The notes beneath the pieces were generated by a model. That model did no database searches. It was given only the letters and a program-made list of their open reading frames with translations, and was not told the DNA's origin. From positions 1 through 6,892 of the forward strand of contig CAKZUU010000186.1 in the NCBI GenBank assembly GCA_937922175.1: a DNA stretch of 6,892 bases. Reading direction: 5' to 3'. How positions within the stretch are numbered: the first letter of the stretch is position 1; each line of letters starts with the position of its first letter. This DNA comes from an uncultured Gemmataceae bacterium (GTDB lineage Bacteria; Planctomycetota; Planctomycetia; Gemmatales; Gemmataceae). Position numbers and translations under genes: made by a program. Shown here piece by piece: positions 1 through 6,332 of the stretch.

Positions 1-1282
1 GCGTAAACCGGGCGATACGGTGACGTTGACGATGCTGCTGGCGGAGAAACAGGCCGATGTCAAAGTCACTCTGGGAGGTGAGAGCGACCCTCTCCGCCGC
101 GGATTCGTCACCGGCGGTAGCAATCCCATCACCCTCCGCGAAGGGTCTCGTCCTGGCGAGCCGGGGAATCTTCCCCCGGGCGGATTTGACACTCGCCGCT
201 CGCCCTATTGGACCAAAGATACCTACCGACTGGCTGTCGTCATCATCACTTACCCGGACGTGAAGAACCATCCGAAAATCACCGCTCAAGCGTGGCATGA
301 CGCCATGTTCAGCCACGGCACCTACAAGCAAACGGCCACCGGTCAACCGGCGTATGGCAGCTTGTATGACTATTACCTGGAACAGTCGTACGGCCGTCTG
401 AAGATTTCAGGCAAGGCTTTTGAGCCGATCGAAGTCAGTAAGAAGCGAGCGGAGTACGGTGCGGCGGGCAGCAATCGTTCGGCCCTTCTGACCGAAGCAT
501 TGGATCGTTTGCTCCAGCGCGACGGGCCGGACGCCTTGAAGGATTACGACGGAATCATTTTCATCTATGCCGGTGGGCGAATGCAAGTGCCGCGCGGCAG
601 TCTTTATTGGCCGCATCGCTCGTCCGTCAGCCACCGGGGCAAACGTTGGCCTTACTTCATCTGCGCCGAAGGGGGCGAGCGGATGGGCAACATCAGCGTG
701 TTCGCGCATGAGTTCGGCCACATGCTCGGCCTGCCCGACTTGTATGCGCGGCCCGAGAACCCCGGCAGCGAGGGTCTCTCGGTTTGGTGCGCGATGTCGA
801 ATCAAGCGGGCAACGGCCGACCGCAGCATTTCTCTGCCTGGTGCAAAGAAAAACTCGGCTGGATTCAGCCCACATCGATCGACCCCACCGTACCCCAGAA
901 ACTGATCCTCGGCGCGATCAACGACAGCCCGAAAGAATGCTTCAAAGTGCTGATTCGACCGGATGGGAGTGAATATCTGCTGTTGGAGAATCGACGGCGC
1001 CAAGGCTTCGACGCCAGTTTGCCCGCGGAGGGGTTGCTCATCTGGCGTGTCGTGGGGAATCGACCCATTTTGGAAGAATCGCATGGGGTCCAGGGTCCTG
1101 CCGGACCAAGGGTCTTCGCCTCTTCTGTCCCATTTCCGAGTCGGTCGAATGATTCATTTACGCCGTACACTCAACCTTCGAGTCGCTCGCAGTTGGGAGG
1201 CGGTTTGCCGGTACACATCACCAACATTCGCCGGTTGCCTGACGGTCGCATCGCCTTTCACATCGGGTACGAGTATCAGTGA
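1..1282 (+). CDS. PDZ-containing M6-like zinc metalloprotease (5' partial)
   Basis: This is the C-terminal 426 codons of a gene that starts left of the window; the reading frame is open from base 2. The first residues (RKPGDTVTLTMLL) match the last strands of the second PDZ domain in the next gene, so the missing part probably holds a signal peptide and PDZ domains. After a Gly/Pro-rich linker (about 65-200), the peptidase domain starts near 'YWTKDTYRLAVV'. The zinc site HEFGHMLGLPD lies at 707-739: two His, the catalytic Glu and a downstream Asp as likely third ligand. This is the HExxHxxGxxD layout of the M6 (immune inhibitor A) family. A Met-turn candidate (WCAMS) follows at about 785-799. 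The C-terminal part (RPDGSEY, ENRRR, IWRVV) resembles the beta-rich region after the M6 core. It is probably an exported protease of unknown substrate. The stop overlaps an in-frame ATG of the next gene, so the two are probably co-transcribed. The family assignment is good; the substrate is unknown. Confidence 0.92.
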   Translation, partial: RKPGDTVTLTMLLAEKQADVKVTLGGESDPLRRGFVTGGSNPITLREGSRPGEPGNLPPGGFDTRRSPYWTKDTYRLAVVIITYPDVKNHPKITAQAWHDAMFSHGTYKQTATGQPAYGSLYDYYLEQSYGRLKISGKAFEPIEVSKKRAEYGAAGSNRSALLTEALDRLLQRDGPDALKDYDGIIFIYAGGRMQVPRGSLYWPHRSSVSHRGKRWPYFICAEGGERMGNISVFAHEFGHMLGLPDLYARPENPGSEGLSVWCAMSNQAGNGRPQHFSAWCKEKLGWIQPTSIDPTVPQKLILGAINDSPKECFKVLIRPDGSEYLLLENRRRQGFDASLPAEGLLIWRVVGNRPILEESHGVQGPAGPRVFASSVPFPSRSNDSFTPYTQPSSRSQLGGGLPVHITNIRRLPDGRIAFHIGYEYQ

Positions 1283-1299
1283 TGCACGATCGTAAAGTT

Positions 1300-1303
1300 A
1301 GGA
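1300..1303 (+). promoter_or_regulatory. Ribosome binding site deciding the start at 1312
   Basis: AGGA lies 8 bases before ATG 1312 of the second protease gene. The earlier in-frame starts, GTG 1279 and ATG 1282, which overlap the stop of the first gene, have no purine-rich Shine-Dalgarno sequence in front of them. Starting at 1312 also puts the Arg-rich n-region and hydrophobic segment at the very N terminus, as expected for a signal peptide. Translational coupling from 1279 or 1282 cannot be excluded. Confidence 0.45.
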
Positions 1304-1311
1304 ATCCGATT

Positions 1312-3192
1312 ATGTTCTCGCTCCGAATTTCAGGGCGCCGTGTCGTTTCGGCCTGGGTTTGCGTCGTTCCGCTCGTCGTTGCGGCGCCTGCTTGGCCCGA
1401 TCGCCCGGACCTGGCTGGATACGTCCCGCCAGAGAAAGCCGTCACTACGACGATTCGCTCGGCCGGCCCCGATCGCGAGGGGCTGGCGGGTTTTCTGGGT
1501 GTGAACACTGTCCTCAAAGACGGCAAACTGGTTGTCCAGTCGGTCAAATCTGATTCCCCGGCCGCTCAGGCGGGAATTCTCGCCGGGGACCACATCGTGG
1601 CCATCGATGGAACGACTGTCACCCGCGATGACCAATTTCGCGAGGCGATTCTCGTCCGCCCTCCGGGTGAAGTGGTCCGGCTTCAAATTCACCGGAATGG
1701 CGAGACGAGAGAAATGGCCGCAACGTTAGCGGCGGTCAGCCGGCCTTTACGACTGGGTTTGGAACGAGTGTTCTTTGGAGCTCAAGTGTCCGATCCCAAA
1801 GATGGCGACGAAGGCACCCCGGTGGAGAGTGTCTCTCCGAATTCCCCCGCCGCCGCCGCCGGTGTGCAGGTCGGCGACGTCCTCATCAAAATCGAAGGCA
1901 ACGTGGTCCGCCGCGCTCGGGAACTGAATGATGCCCTCGCGGAGCGTCGGCCCGGCGACACCTTGAAAATCACCCTTCGTCGCGGGGCCACTGAAATCGA
2001 CACCCAAGTGACCCTCGCCGCTGACCGCGGAGACTCCAACGTCAGCGATCGACCCGGTCTCGGGCGGATCGGGCGCTCACCGGTCAATCCAGTACTGGCC
2101 AGCTTTTCGCCCTGGACCAAACCGACCTTCCGATTAGCCGTCATCGGGGTCGAATTCGAGGATGTGAAGCATCACGACAAGATCCCCCTCAAGGAGTGGG
2201 AGTCGGCCTTGTTCAGTGACCGCTCGTACACGGGAAGGAATGCCACTGGCCAACGGGTCTATGGCAGCCTGCGCGATTACTTCGCCGATCAGTCTTACGG
2301 CCAGTTTCATGTCGAGGGCGCGGTCTTTGATTGGGTCCAAGTCAATAAGAAACGGGGCGATTATTCGCAAGGCAGCGGAACATCCAATCGATCCGCTTTG
2401 CCGACCGAAGCGGTCACGAAGTGGCTCACCCGCGACGGCAACGATCGGCTGAAAGAGTTTGACGGCGTATTCGTCATCTATGCCGGAAATTCTGTCCGCA
2501 CGAATCCAGGCGCTGTCTACTATCCCCACGCCGGTGTCTTATCGGTCCAGGGGCGACGCCTTCCTTACATCATGTGCTTCGAGGGAGGTGAAAGAATGGC
2601 AACGTTGCGCGATTTCGCCCGGCCTTTCGCGTCGATGCTCGGTCTGGTCAGTTTGGCGGCTCGCACGGAAAACATCGGCTCGGAGGGCGTGGAGGATTGG
2701 TGCTTGATGGGGAACCCACGCGGGGCATGTCCACCCAGTCTCAGCGCTTGGTCGAAAGAACGCATGGGGTGGATCAAGCCCGCGGTGATCGACCCCACCG
2801 TGAAGCAAAAGATCGTGTTAGCGCCAGCGTCGTCCAGTCCCACGCAATTTGTTAAGATCCTCGTTCGGCCCGACGGAAGTGAGTATTTCCTCCTCGAAAA
2901 CCGGACTCGCGACGGGTGGGACAGCCTCTTGCCCGGGGGTGGTCTGCTCATCTGGCGCGTCGTGAACGACCGCCCCGTGTTAGAGGAGTCGCACGGCATC
3001 GAAGGGCCTGCGGGACCGCGCGTGTACCCCGAAATGATTCCGTATCCGAGCCCCGCGAACCATTCGTTCACGCCATCAACGACGCCCTCCAGCCGTTCGG
3101 CCAAGGGCGGAGGTCTGCCTGTGCACATCACTCAGATTCGCCGCCACTCCGGCGGGAGGATCTCATTCCAGATCGGCATTGAATATGACTGA
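1312..3192 (+). CDS. Exported double-PDZ M6-like pseudoprotease
   Basis: The protein has 626 residues from ATG 1312 (637 if it starts at GTG 1279). Residues 1-29 look like a signal peptide: Arg-rich start, hydrophobic VVSAWVCVVPLVVAA, then APAWP. Two PDZ domains follow, at about 58-145 (GFLGV loop, GDHIVAIDG) and 148-237 (GDVLIKIEG), both of the HtrA/Ctp-like bacterial type. An M6-like domain (about 265-500) and a conserved C-terminal region close the protein. It aligns along its length with the preceding gene, including YGSLRDY, SNRSALPTEA, EGGERM, GSEG, Met-turn-like WCLMG and IWRVV. At the zinc site, however, HEFGHMLGLPD is replaced by RPFASMLGLVS (2620-2652). Both His, the Glu and the Asp are lost while the frame stays open and the surroundings stay conserved. 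It therefore cannot use the usual M6 zinc mechanism. An inferred role is a scaffold, inhibitor or substrate-binding partner of the neighbouring active enzyme. It is not a classical pseudogene, as no stop or frameshift is seen. Confidence 0.92.
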   Translation: MFSLRISGRRVVSAWVCVVPLVVAAPAWPDRPDLAGYVPPEKAVTTTIRSAGPDREGLAGFLGVNTVLKDGKLVVQSVKSDSPAAQAGILAGDHIVAIDGTTVTRDDQFREAILVRPPGEVVRLQIHRNGETREMAATLAAVSRPLRLGLERVFFGAQVSDPKDGDEGTPVESVSPNSPAAAAGVQVGDVLIKIEGNVVRRARELNDALAERRPGDTLKITLRRGATEIDTQVTLAADRGDSNVSDRPGLGRIGRSPVNPVLASFSPWTKPTFRLAVIGVEFEDVKHHDKIPLKEWESALFSDRSYTGRNATGQRVYGSLRDYFADQSYGQFHVEGAVFDWVQVNKKRGDYSQGSGTSNRSALPTEAVTKWLTRDGNDRLKEFDGVFVIYAGNSVRTNPGAVYYPHAGVLSVQGRRLPYIMCFEGGERMATLRDFARPFASMLGLVSLAARTENIGSEGVEDWCLMGNPRGACPPSLSAWSKERMGWIKPAVIDPTVKQKIVLAPASSSPTQFVKILVRPDGSEYFLLENRTRDGWDSLLPGGGLLIWRVVNDRPVLEESHGIEGPAGPRVYPEMIPYPSPANHSFTPSTTPSSRSAKGGGLPVHITQIRRHSGGRISFQIGIEYD

Positions 3193-3264
3193 AACGACGA
3201 CTTCAACCTGTTACTGAACGGATCAGGGGATCGAGGCAAGCGGGGAGGCGGTACGGGCGGAGAT

Positions 3265-4209
3265 TCAGATGTGATACATCAGGCCGCTGCCGTCGCCTCT
3301 TGAACCGCGAATCCGCAGTTGCGGCTTCTCCAACTGAACGACGGTGTATGGCTCAACAGATTGCGTAAGCCATACGTTCGAGCCGATCACCGAGTGATGC
3401 CCGATGATGGTGTCACCGCCAAGGATGGTGGCGTTGGCGTAGACGACGACATGGTCGTGCAAGGTGGGGTGTCGCTTGGTGCCGCGAACGAGATTGCCCT
3501 CCTGATCGCGTTGGAAGCTGAGAGCGCCGAGGGTGACGCCTTGATAAATCTTGACATGCGATCCGATCTCACAGGTTTCGCCGATGACGACGCCGGTGCC
3601 GTGATCGATGAAAAAACCTGGGCCAATCCTCGCTCCGGGATGAATGTCGATGCCGGTTTTGGAATGAGCGACCTCGGTCATCATCCGAGGAATAAAGGGC
3701 ACACCCAGCATGAGAAGCTCGTGAGCAACTCGGTAAGTGGTGACCGCTTCCATGCCGGGGTAGCAGAAGATGATCTCGTGATAACTGCGGGCAGCGGGGT
3801 CTCCAGCGTACGCAGCTTCGACATCCTGTCCTAAGACGCAGCGGATTTCTGGCAGTTTTCGTAAGAAGCTGATAGCCTTTTGTTGGGCAAGGGCCTCGAA
3901 GTCCACATGGGGAGCTTCACGACACAATTCGTGGCGGAGGGCAGCAGCGATTTGCTGCGTCAACTTGTCGTGCAGTGCATCGATGAACTCACCGGCAAAG
4001 TATTCGACATTACCGACATGCAAGTTTTGCCGCCGACCAAAACCCGGGAAGAGCAAGTCGTACAAATCGGCCAAAATGTCGATCACCGCCGTTCGACTGG
4101 GGAGCGGCTTGTGCCCCAGATGGCTGAGTTTATTGCATTCGAGATAATTGCCGACCAATGCCGCGGTGATTTCGGGCAAGCCTTCCTTCAATCGAACGTC
4201 GGTCGCCAT
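3265..4209 (-). CDS. cysE: Serine O-acetyltransferase (EpsC/CysE type)
   Basis: The enzyme transfers the acetyl group of acetyl-CoA to L-serine, giving O-acetylserine for cysteine synthesis in the cytoplasm. The 314-residue product has a helical N-terminal domain (about 1-175, with the DPAARSYHEI segment typical of the family) and a left-handed beta-helix of hexapeptide repeats (about 180-295). By alignment with E. coli CysE, the catalytic pair falls on His203 (IDHGTG) and His247 (KRHP), with Asp188 (GIDIHP) and Asp202 near the active site. The insert between VTLGALS and RGTKRHP is typical of the longer EpsC-like acetyltransferases. The last residue is Ile (MYHI), as in enzymes that dock into O-acetylserine sulfhydrylase. 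ATG 4209 was chosen, with purine-rich AAGAAGA upstream; the frame stays open to a TTG at 4245, which would add 12 residues. It converges with the protease pair across a 72-base gap in which no clear terminator hairpin is seen. No sulfhydrylase gene is in the window. Confidence 0.95.
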   Translation of the reverse strand: MATDVRLKEGLPEITAALVGNYLECNKLSHLGHKPLPSRTAVIDILADLYDLLFPGFGRRQNLHVGNVEYFAGEFIDALHDKLTQQIAAALRHELCREAPHVDFEALAQQKAISFLRKLPEIRCVLGQDVEAAYAGDPAARSYHEIIFCYPGMEAVTTYRVAHELLMLGVPFIPRMMTEVAHSKTGIDIHPGARIGPGFFIDHGTGVVIGETCEIGSHVKIYQGVTLGALSFQRDQEGNLVRGTKRHPTLHDHVVVYANATILGGDTIIGHHSVIGSNVWLTQSVEPYTVVQLEKPQLRIRGSRGDGSGLMYHI

Positions 4210-4306
4210 GATCTTCTTCTTGTTCGGGGCGAGGTTGACGACCAACCCTCGGGAAACCAGCGGCCCGCGGGGTCAGCCCTCGCGTTACGATCGTCGCCCC
4301 CTGTCC

Positions 4307-4335
4307 ATCGTAGACGGGTCGAGGCATCGCGTCAA
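4307..4335 (-). promoter_or_regulatory. Candidate sigma-70 promoter of the serine acetyltransferase gene
   Basis: Read on the minus strand, TTGACG (4335-4330) is followed after exactly 17 bases by TACGAT (4312-4307). These match the -35 consensus at 5 of 6 positions and the -10 consensus at 4 of 6. Transcription would start near 4300, about 90 bases before ATG 4209. Promoter consensus in the presumed host phylum is poorly known, so this is a sequence match only. Confidence 0.35.
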
Positions 4336-4431
4336 CGAACCCATCAACCCATTCGACACATGAGCCGCCTTGACTCAAGGATTTTCTCGTTGTCGAAAAC
4401 GCCAAGACACCGCGCAACCAACGCACGAATT

Positions 4432-4705
4432 CTATGCAAGACGCCGAAACGGCAAAGCATCGCCATTCACTTTCGCGAACTTGCATGGTTCACATCCACA
4501 ATAGGTTGCGTCAGTCAGTGGAGCGAATCAGTTCGGAACGGCATTCGTTTCGCTTAAAAGCGGGTTGCGGACACCAAGCCTGCGATCCCTACCGGAGCTA
4601 TGGGAGAGGTGGTTCACGGTCGGGCAAAGTTGCTTGGGTCCGCATCGGCCACCTGATGCGGCGAACTGTGGGGAGAGAGTTCGCCGGTCGGGTGGCCTTG
4701 TTGTG
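4432..4705 (+). ncRNA. Candidate structured RNA of unknown family
   Basis: This gene-free stretch holds a row of inverted repeats. Stem 1 pairs 4432-4440 with 4480-4488 (9 bp) and encloses GCCG-AAA-CGGC (4443-4453). Stem 2 pairs 4534-4540 with 4546-4552 (7 bp, 5-base loop). Stem 3 pairs 4569-4579 with 4632-4641 (10 bp, A4573 bulged). Stem 4 pairs 4647-4667 with 4678-4697 (20 bp, G4658 bulged, 10-base loop). Stems 1, 2 and 4 contain G-T pairs that are valid G-U wobbles in a rightward transcript but A-C mismatches in a leftward one, which argues for + strand transcription. TTGTTGT follows stem 4. I recognise no motifs of tmRNA, RNase P, 6S, SRP RNA or common riboswitches. No convincing promoter was found, so the 5' end is uncertain. 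It could instead be part of a leader or a genomic repeat. Confidence 0.33.
4647..4705 (+). terminator. Strong 20-bp hairpin followed by TTGTTGT
   Basis: Bases 4647-4657 pair with 4687-4697 and bases 4659-4667 pair with 4678-4686, with G4658 bulged, two G-T wobbles (4654/4690 and 4657/4687) and loop 4668-4677. A short T-rich run (TTGTTGT) follows on the + strand, as in a weak intrinsic terminator for rightward transcription. The hairpin also lies 22 bases past the stop of the leftward cyclase gene, so it may protect or end that message. On that strand, though, there is no T run and two pairs become mismatches. Confidence 0.35.
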
Positions 4706-4718
4706 AATTACGGGGATT

Positions 4719-5825
4719 TTAGTCTGCCGAGGCTTCGGGCGAGTTGAATGAGCGCACGACACAGCGATTTCGACCCGTCGCTTTGGCTTCTGCCAGGGCA
4801 GCCGCGGCGACTTCGCGCAATTCCTCCTGCGAGACGGGGGAGTGTCGATCGGCAACGGCCACGCCGACGCTAATCGTTAAACGAATCTCCTGGCCGTGGT
4901 ACGAAGTACTGTCGCAAGAAACGGCGTTGCGCAAGCGCTCGGCGAGCACTTGGGCCCCCTCCGCAGGCGTGTCCGGGGCGAGAATCATGAACTCCTCTCC
5001 CCCGATGCGTCCCACGGTGTCGATGGAGCGGACGTTCTGGGCGAGGATGTGGGCCAACCAAGAGAGGGCCTGATCGCCGCCGGGCAGAAGGAAGCGTGTG
5101 TTGATTTGTTTGAAATGATCGACATCGACGATGAGGAGAGAGAGTGGGGCGGGATGACGGGCTCGGCGCTGCAGTTCTGTGCGAAGCAAACGTTCCATCG
5201 CTCGGCGGTTGGGCAAGCCGGTGAGTGGGTCGGTCAGGGCCATCCGTTCCAGAATCGAATTTTTGTATTGCAGTTGTCGGTTCAATTCTTCGAGTTCCCG
5301 CGTTCGTTGCTGCACCCGCTCTTCCAACTCCTGATTCAATTGGCGAAGTCGGGCAAGAAGATCGTCGTGAGTGCGTTCGAGAATGATTGTCTTAGCCGTG
5401 TCCCGCAGAGTGTCCAAGAGGGCGGCACCATTCAGCGGCTTCACCAAAAATCGATGCACTTGTCCGCGGTTGATCGAGTCGATGGCGTCTTGGAGGGAGG
5501 CCTGAGCGGTCATCAAAATGCGGACGGTGGCGGGTCGATGCTGCCGAACCCACTCCAAGAGCTGAACGCCGGTTTCGGCCTGCGGGGAGCCATCGGGGAG
5601 GAATTGATCGGAGATGACGATGTCGATGTCCCGCTGCCCGAGGATGTCCTTCGCCTGAGCCGCCGAGCGCGCGGTGACAATGTGAAAGTCCTTGTCGAGC
5701 AAGGCTTTGAGGACGGCGAGGACGGCTGGCTCGTCATCGACGGCAAGAATAGCGCATTGGAAGCCCACCTCGTCACCTGATTCGTCCGACAACGATGAAT
5801 CCTGTTGGGCGATTTCGTTTCTCAA
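4719..5825 (-). CDS. REC-GGDEF response regulator, diguanylate cyclase
   Basis: The protein joins two GTP into cyclic di-GMP under control of a phospho-receiver domain. Residues are numbered from TTG 5825 (368 residues). The receiver domain (about 24-145) has the acidic pair Asp30/Asp31, phospho-acceptor Asp73, Thr106 and Lys129, so it looks phosphorylatable. A charged helix (about 148-195, rich in Leu/Glu/Arg) is a likely coiled-coil linker, as in WspR-like proteins. The GGDEF domain (about 197-360) has metal ligand Asp234, the guanine-contacting Asn242 and Asp251, signature GGEEF at 275-279, and an RxxD product-inhibition site at 266-269. It should therefore be active and feedback-inhibited. 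No membrane segment is seen. The start is unresolved: TTG 5825 is the longest frame, while TTG 5792 (AGGA 7 bases upstream) and GTG 5768 (AGGTG 5 bases upstream) have better ribosome sites. No partner histidine kinase lies in the window. It is transcribed divergently from the sigma factor. Confidence 0.95.
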   Translation of the reverse strand: MRNEIAQQDSSLSDESGDEVGFQCAILAVDDEPAVLAVLKALLDKDFHIVTARSAAQAKDILGQRDIDIVISDQFLPDGSPQAETGVQLLEWVRQHRPATVRILMTAQASLQDAIDSINRGQVHRFLVKPLNGAALLDTLRDTAKTIILERTHDDLLARLRQLNQELEERVQQRTRELEELNRQLQYKNSILERMALTDPLTGLPNRRAMERLLRTELQRRARHPAPLSLLIVDVDHFKQINTRFLLPGGDQALSWLAHILAQNVRSIDTVGRIGGEEFMILAPDTPAEGAQVLAERLRNAVSCDSTSYHGQEIRLTISVGVAVADRHSPVSQEELREVAAAALAEAKATGRNRCVVRSFNSPEASAD

Positions 5826-6040
5826 GGAAACCGGTAGCTGACGTCGCTGTTGTTATTGTTGAATCCCCAACGTTTATTTTGCGATATTTTTTGGGGTTGT
5901 GCGAGGAAAATCAAAAGGCGGCGGGTATTGTTTATTTAGAAAAGATAGGTAAGATGTACTGGCGCATGAAACACTTAGGACGTCAAAAAGTTTGTAAAAA
6001 AACTCTTGCACTCCAAGTCGAGGGCCACTACAATCTGGTG
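5826..6040. other. Divergent intergenic region with AT-rich island
   Basis: This stretch separates the leftward cyclase from the rightward sigma-factor leader. Bases about 5850-6005 are markedly richer in A and T than the flanking genes, with runs such as TTTATTTT, ATTTTTT and GTAAAAAAAC. A 6-bp inverted repeat, CCCCAA (5865-5870) / TTGGGG (5891-5896), with a 20-base spacer could be an operator or a hairpin near the start of the cyclase message. AGTTT (5989-5993) / AAACT (6000-6004) is a second small one. It probably holds promoters for both directions. A weak rightward match is TTGAAT (5859) with GATATT (5883) at 18 bases; no convincing leftward promoter was found. Confidence 0.5.
6006..6034 (+). 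promoter_or_regulatory. Candidate promoter of the sigma-factor gene
   Basis: TTGCAC (6006-6011) is followed after 17 bases by TACAAT (6029-6034). The -10 matches consensus at 5 of 6 positions; the -35 matches only in TTG. Transcription would start near 6041 and give a leader of about 300 bases that carries the hairpins described for 6041-6341. The position at the right edge of the AT-rich island fits a promoter, but this is a sequence match only. Confidence 0.3.
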
Positions 6041-6144
6041 ATTCGACACGGGAAGCAAAAGAGTGCTGAACCCTCCTAGTGAAGCCGGCTTGGCGTGACG
6101 CCGGTTGGCTTGCTTTCATCTCTCGACGCAAGGAAGTGTGGGAG

Positions 6145-6183
6145 ATGATTCGGGGGTCATCCCCCATTTGCCTCGAAGAGTGA
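6145..6183 (+). CDS. Possible 12-residue leader peptide (upstream ORF)
   Basis: ATG 6145 opens a frame of 12 codons (MIRGSSPICLEE) ending at TGA 6181-6183. AGGAAG lies 9 bases before the ATG, as good a ribosome site as that of the sigma gene itself. The stop codon sits in the 5' arm of the 8-bp stem 6180-6187 / 6255-6262, so a terminating ribosome would cover that arm. Frames this short occur by chance, and the peptide shows no run of a regulatory amino acid, so it stays tentative. Confidence 0.2.
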   Translation: MIRGSSPICLEE

Positions 6184-6324
6184 TCGGTGGACGTCGATCC
6201 GAACCCGGGTTGGCCCTTTTCCCGGGTGAGGTGGGTTTTCTGTTCTCGCGTGAGCCGATCACCCGATGAGGCAGCCCCGCTCGGTGCGTATCCGTGTGGG
6301 GATCGTGGATTCCTGGTTGCGGTT

Positions 6325-6332
6325 AGGAAGGA
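6325..6332 (+). promoter_or_regulatory. Ribosome binding site of the sigma-factor gene
   Basis: AGGAAGGA, a strong Shine-Dalgarno match, ends 9 bases before ATG 6342 and fixes this start. No alternative in-frame start nearby has a comparable site. Confidence 0.75.

Noticed and set aside
407..1084. 225-codon minus-strand frame
   Set aside because: It is antisense to the first protease, across the zinc motif; a GC-rich shadow frame.
3193..3264. Bidirectional terminator between convergent genes
   Set aside because: Only short imperfect complementarity (CCTG/CAGG) is visible, without a GC stem followed by T residues on either strand.
4130..4486. 118-codon minus-strand frame overlapping the acetyltransferase start
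   Set aside because: It shares the acetyltransferase DNA in another frame for part of its length, and the rest lies in the region of RNA-like stems; no family is recognised.
3880..4557. 225-codon + strand frame crossing the acetyltransferase start
   Set aside because: It is antisense to the acetyltransferase N terminus and its promoter region, and its content is unlike any known protein.
4561..4705. tRNA, tmRNA, RNase P, SRP RNA or 6S RNA
   Set aside because: Stem-rich and containing GGTTCA, but there is no T-arm consensus, CCA-end acceptor pairing, tag-peptide frame or RNase P / SRP core motif.
4896..5780. 294-codon + strand frame opposite the cyclase
   Set aside because: It is antisense to a gene with intact REC and GGDEF motifs and has no recognisable domain.
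5795..6079. 94-codon + strand frame; its inner ATG 5954 would give a basic 41-residue protein
   Set aside because: It overlaps the 5' end of the cyclase gene and the AT-rich promoter region, has no recognisable domain, and has only a weak ribosome site at the inner ATG. A small protein of 41 residues cannot be excluded, but the evidence is too thin.
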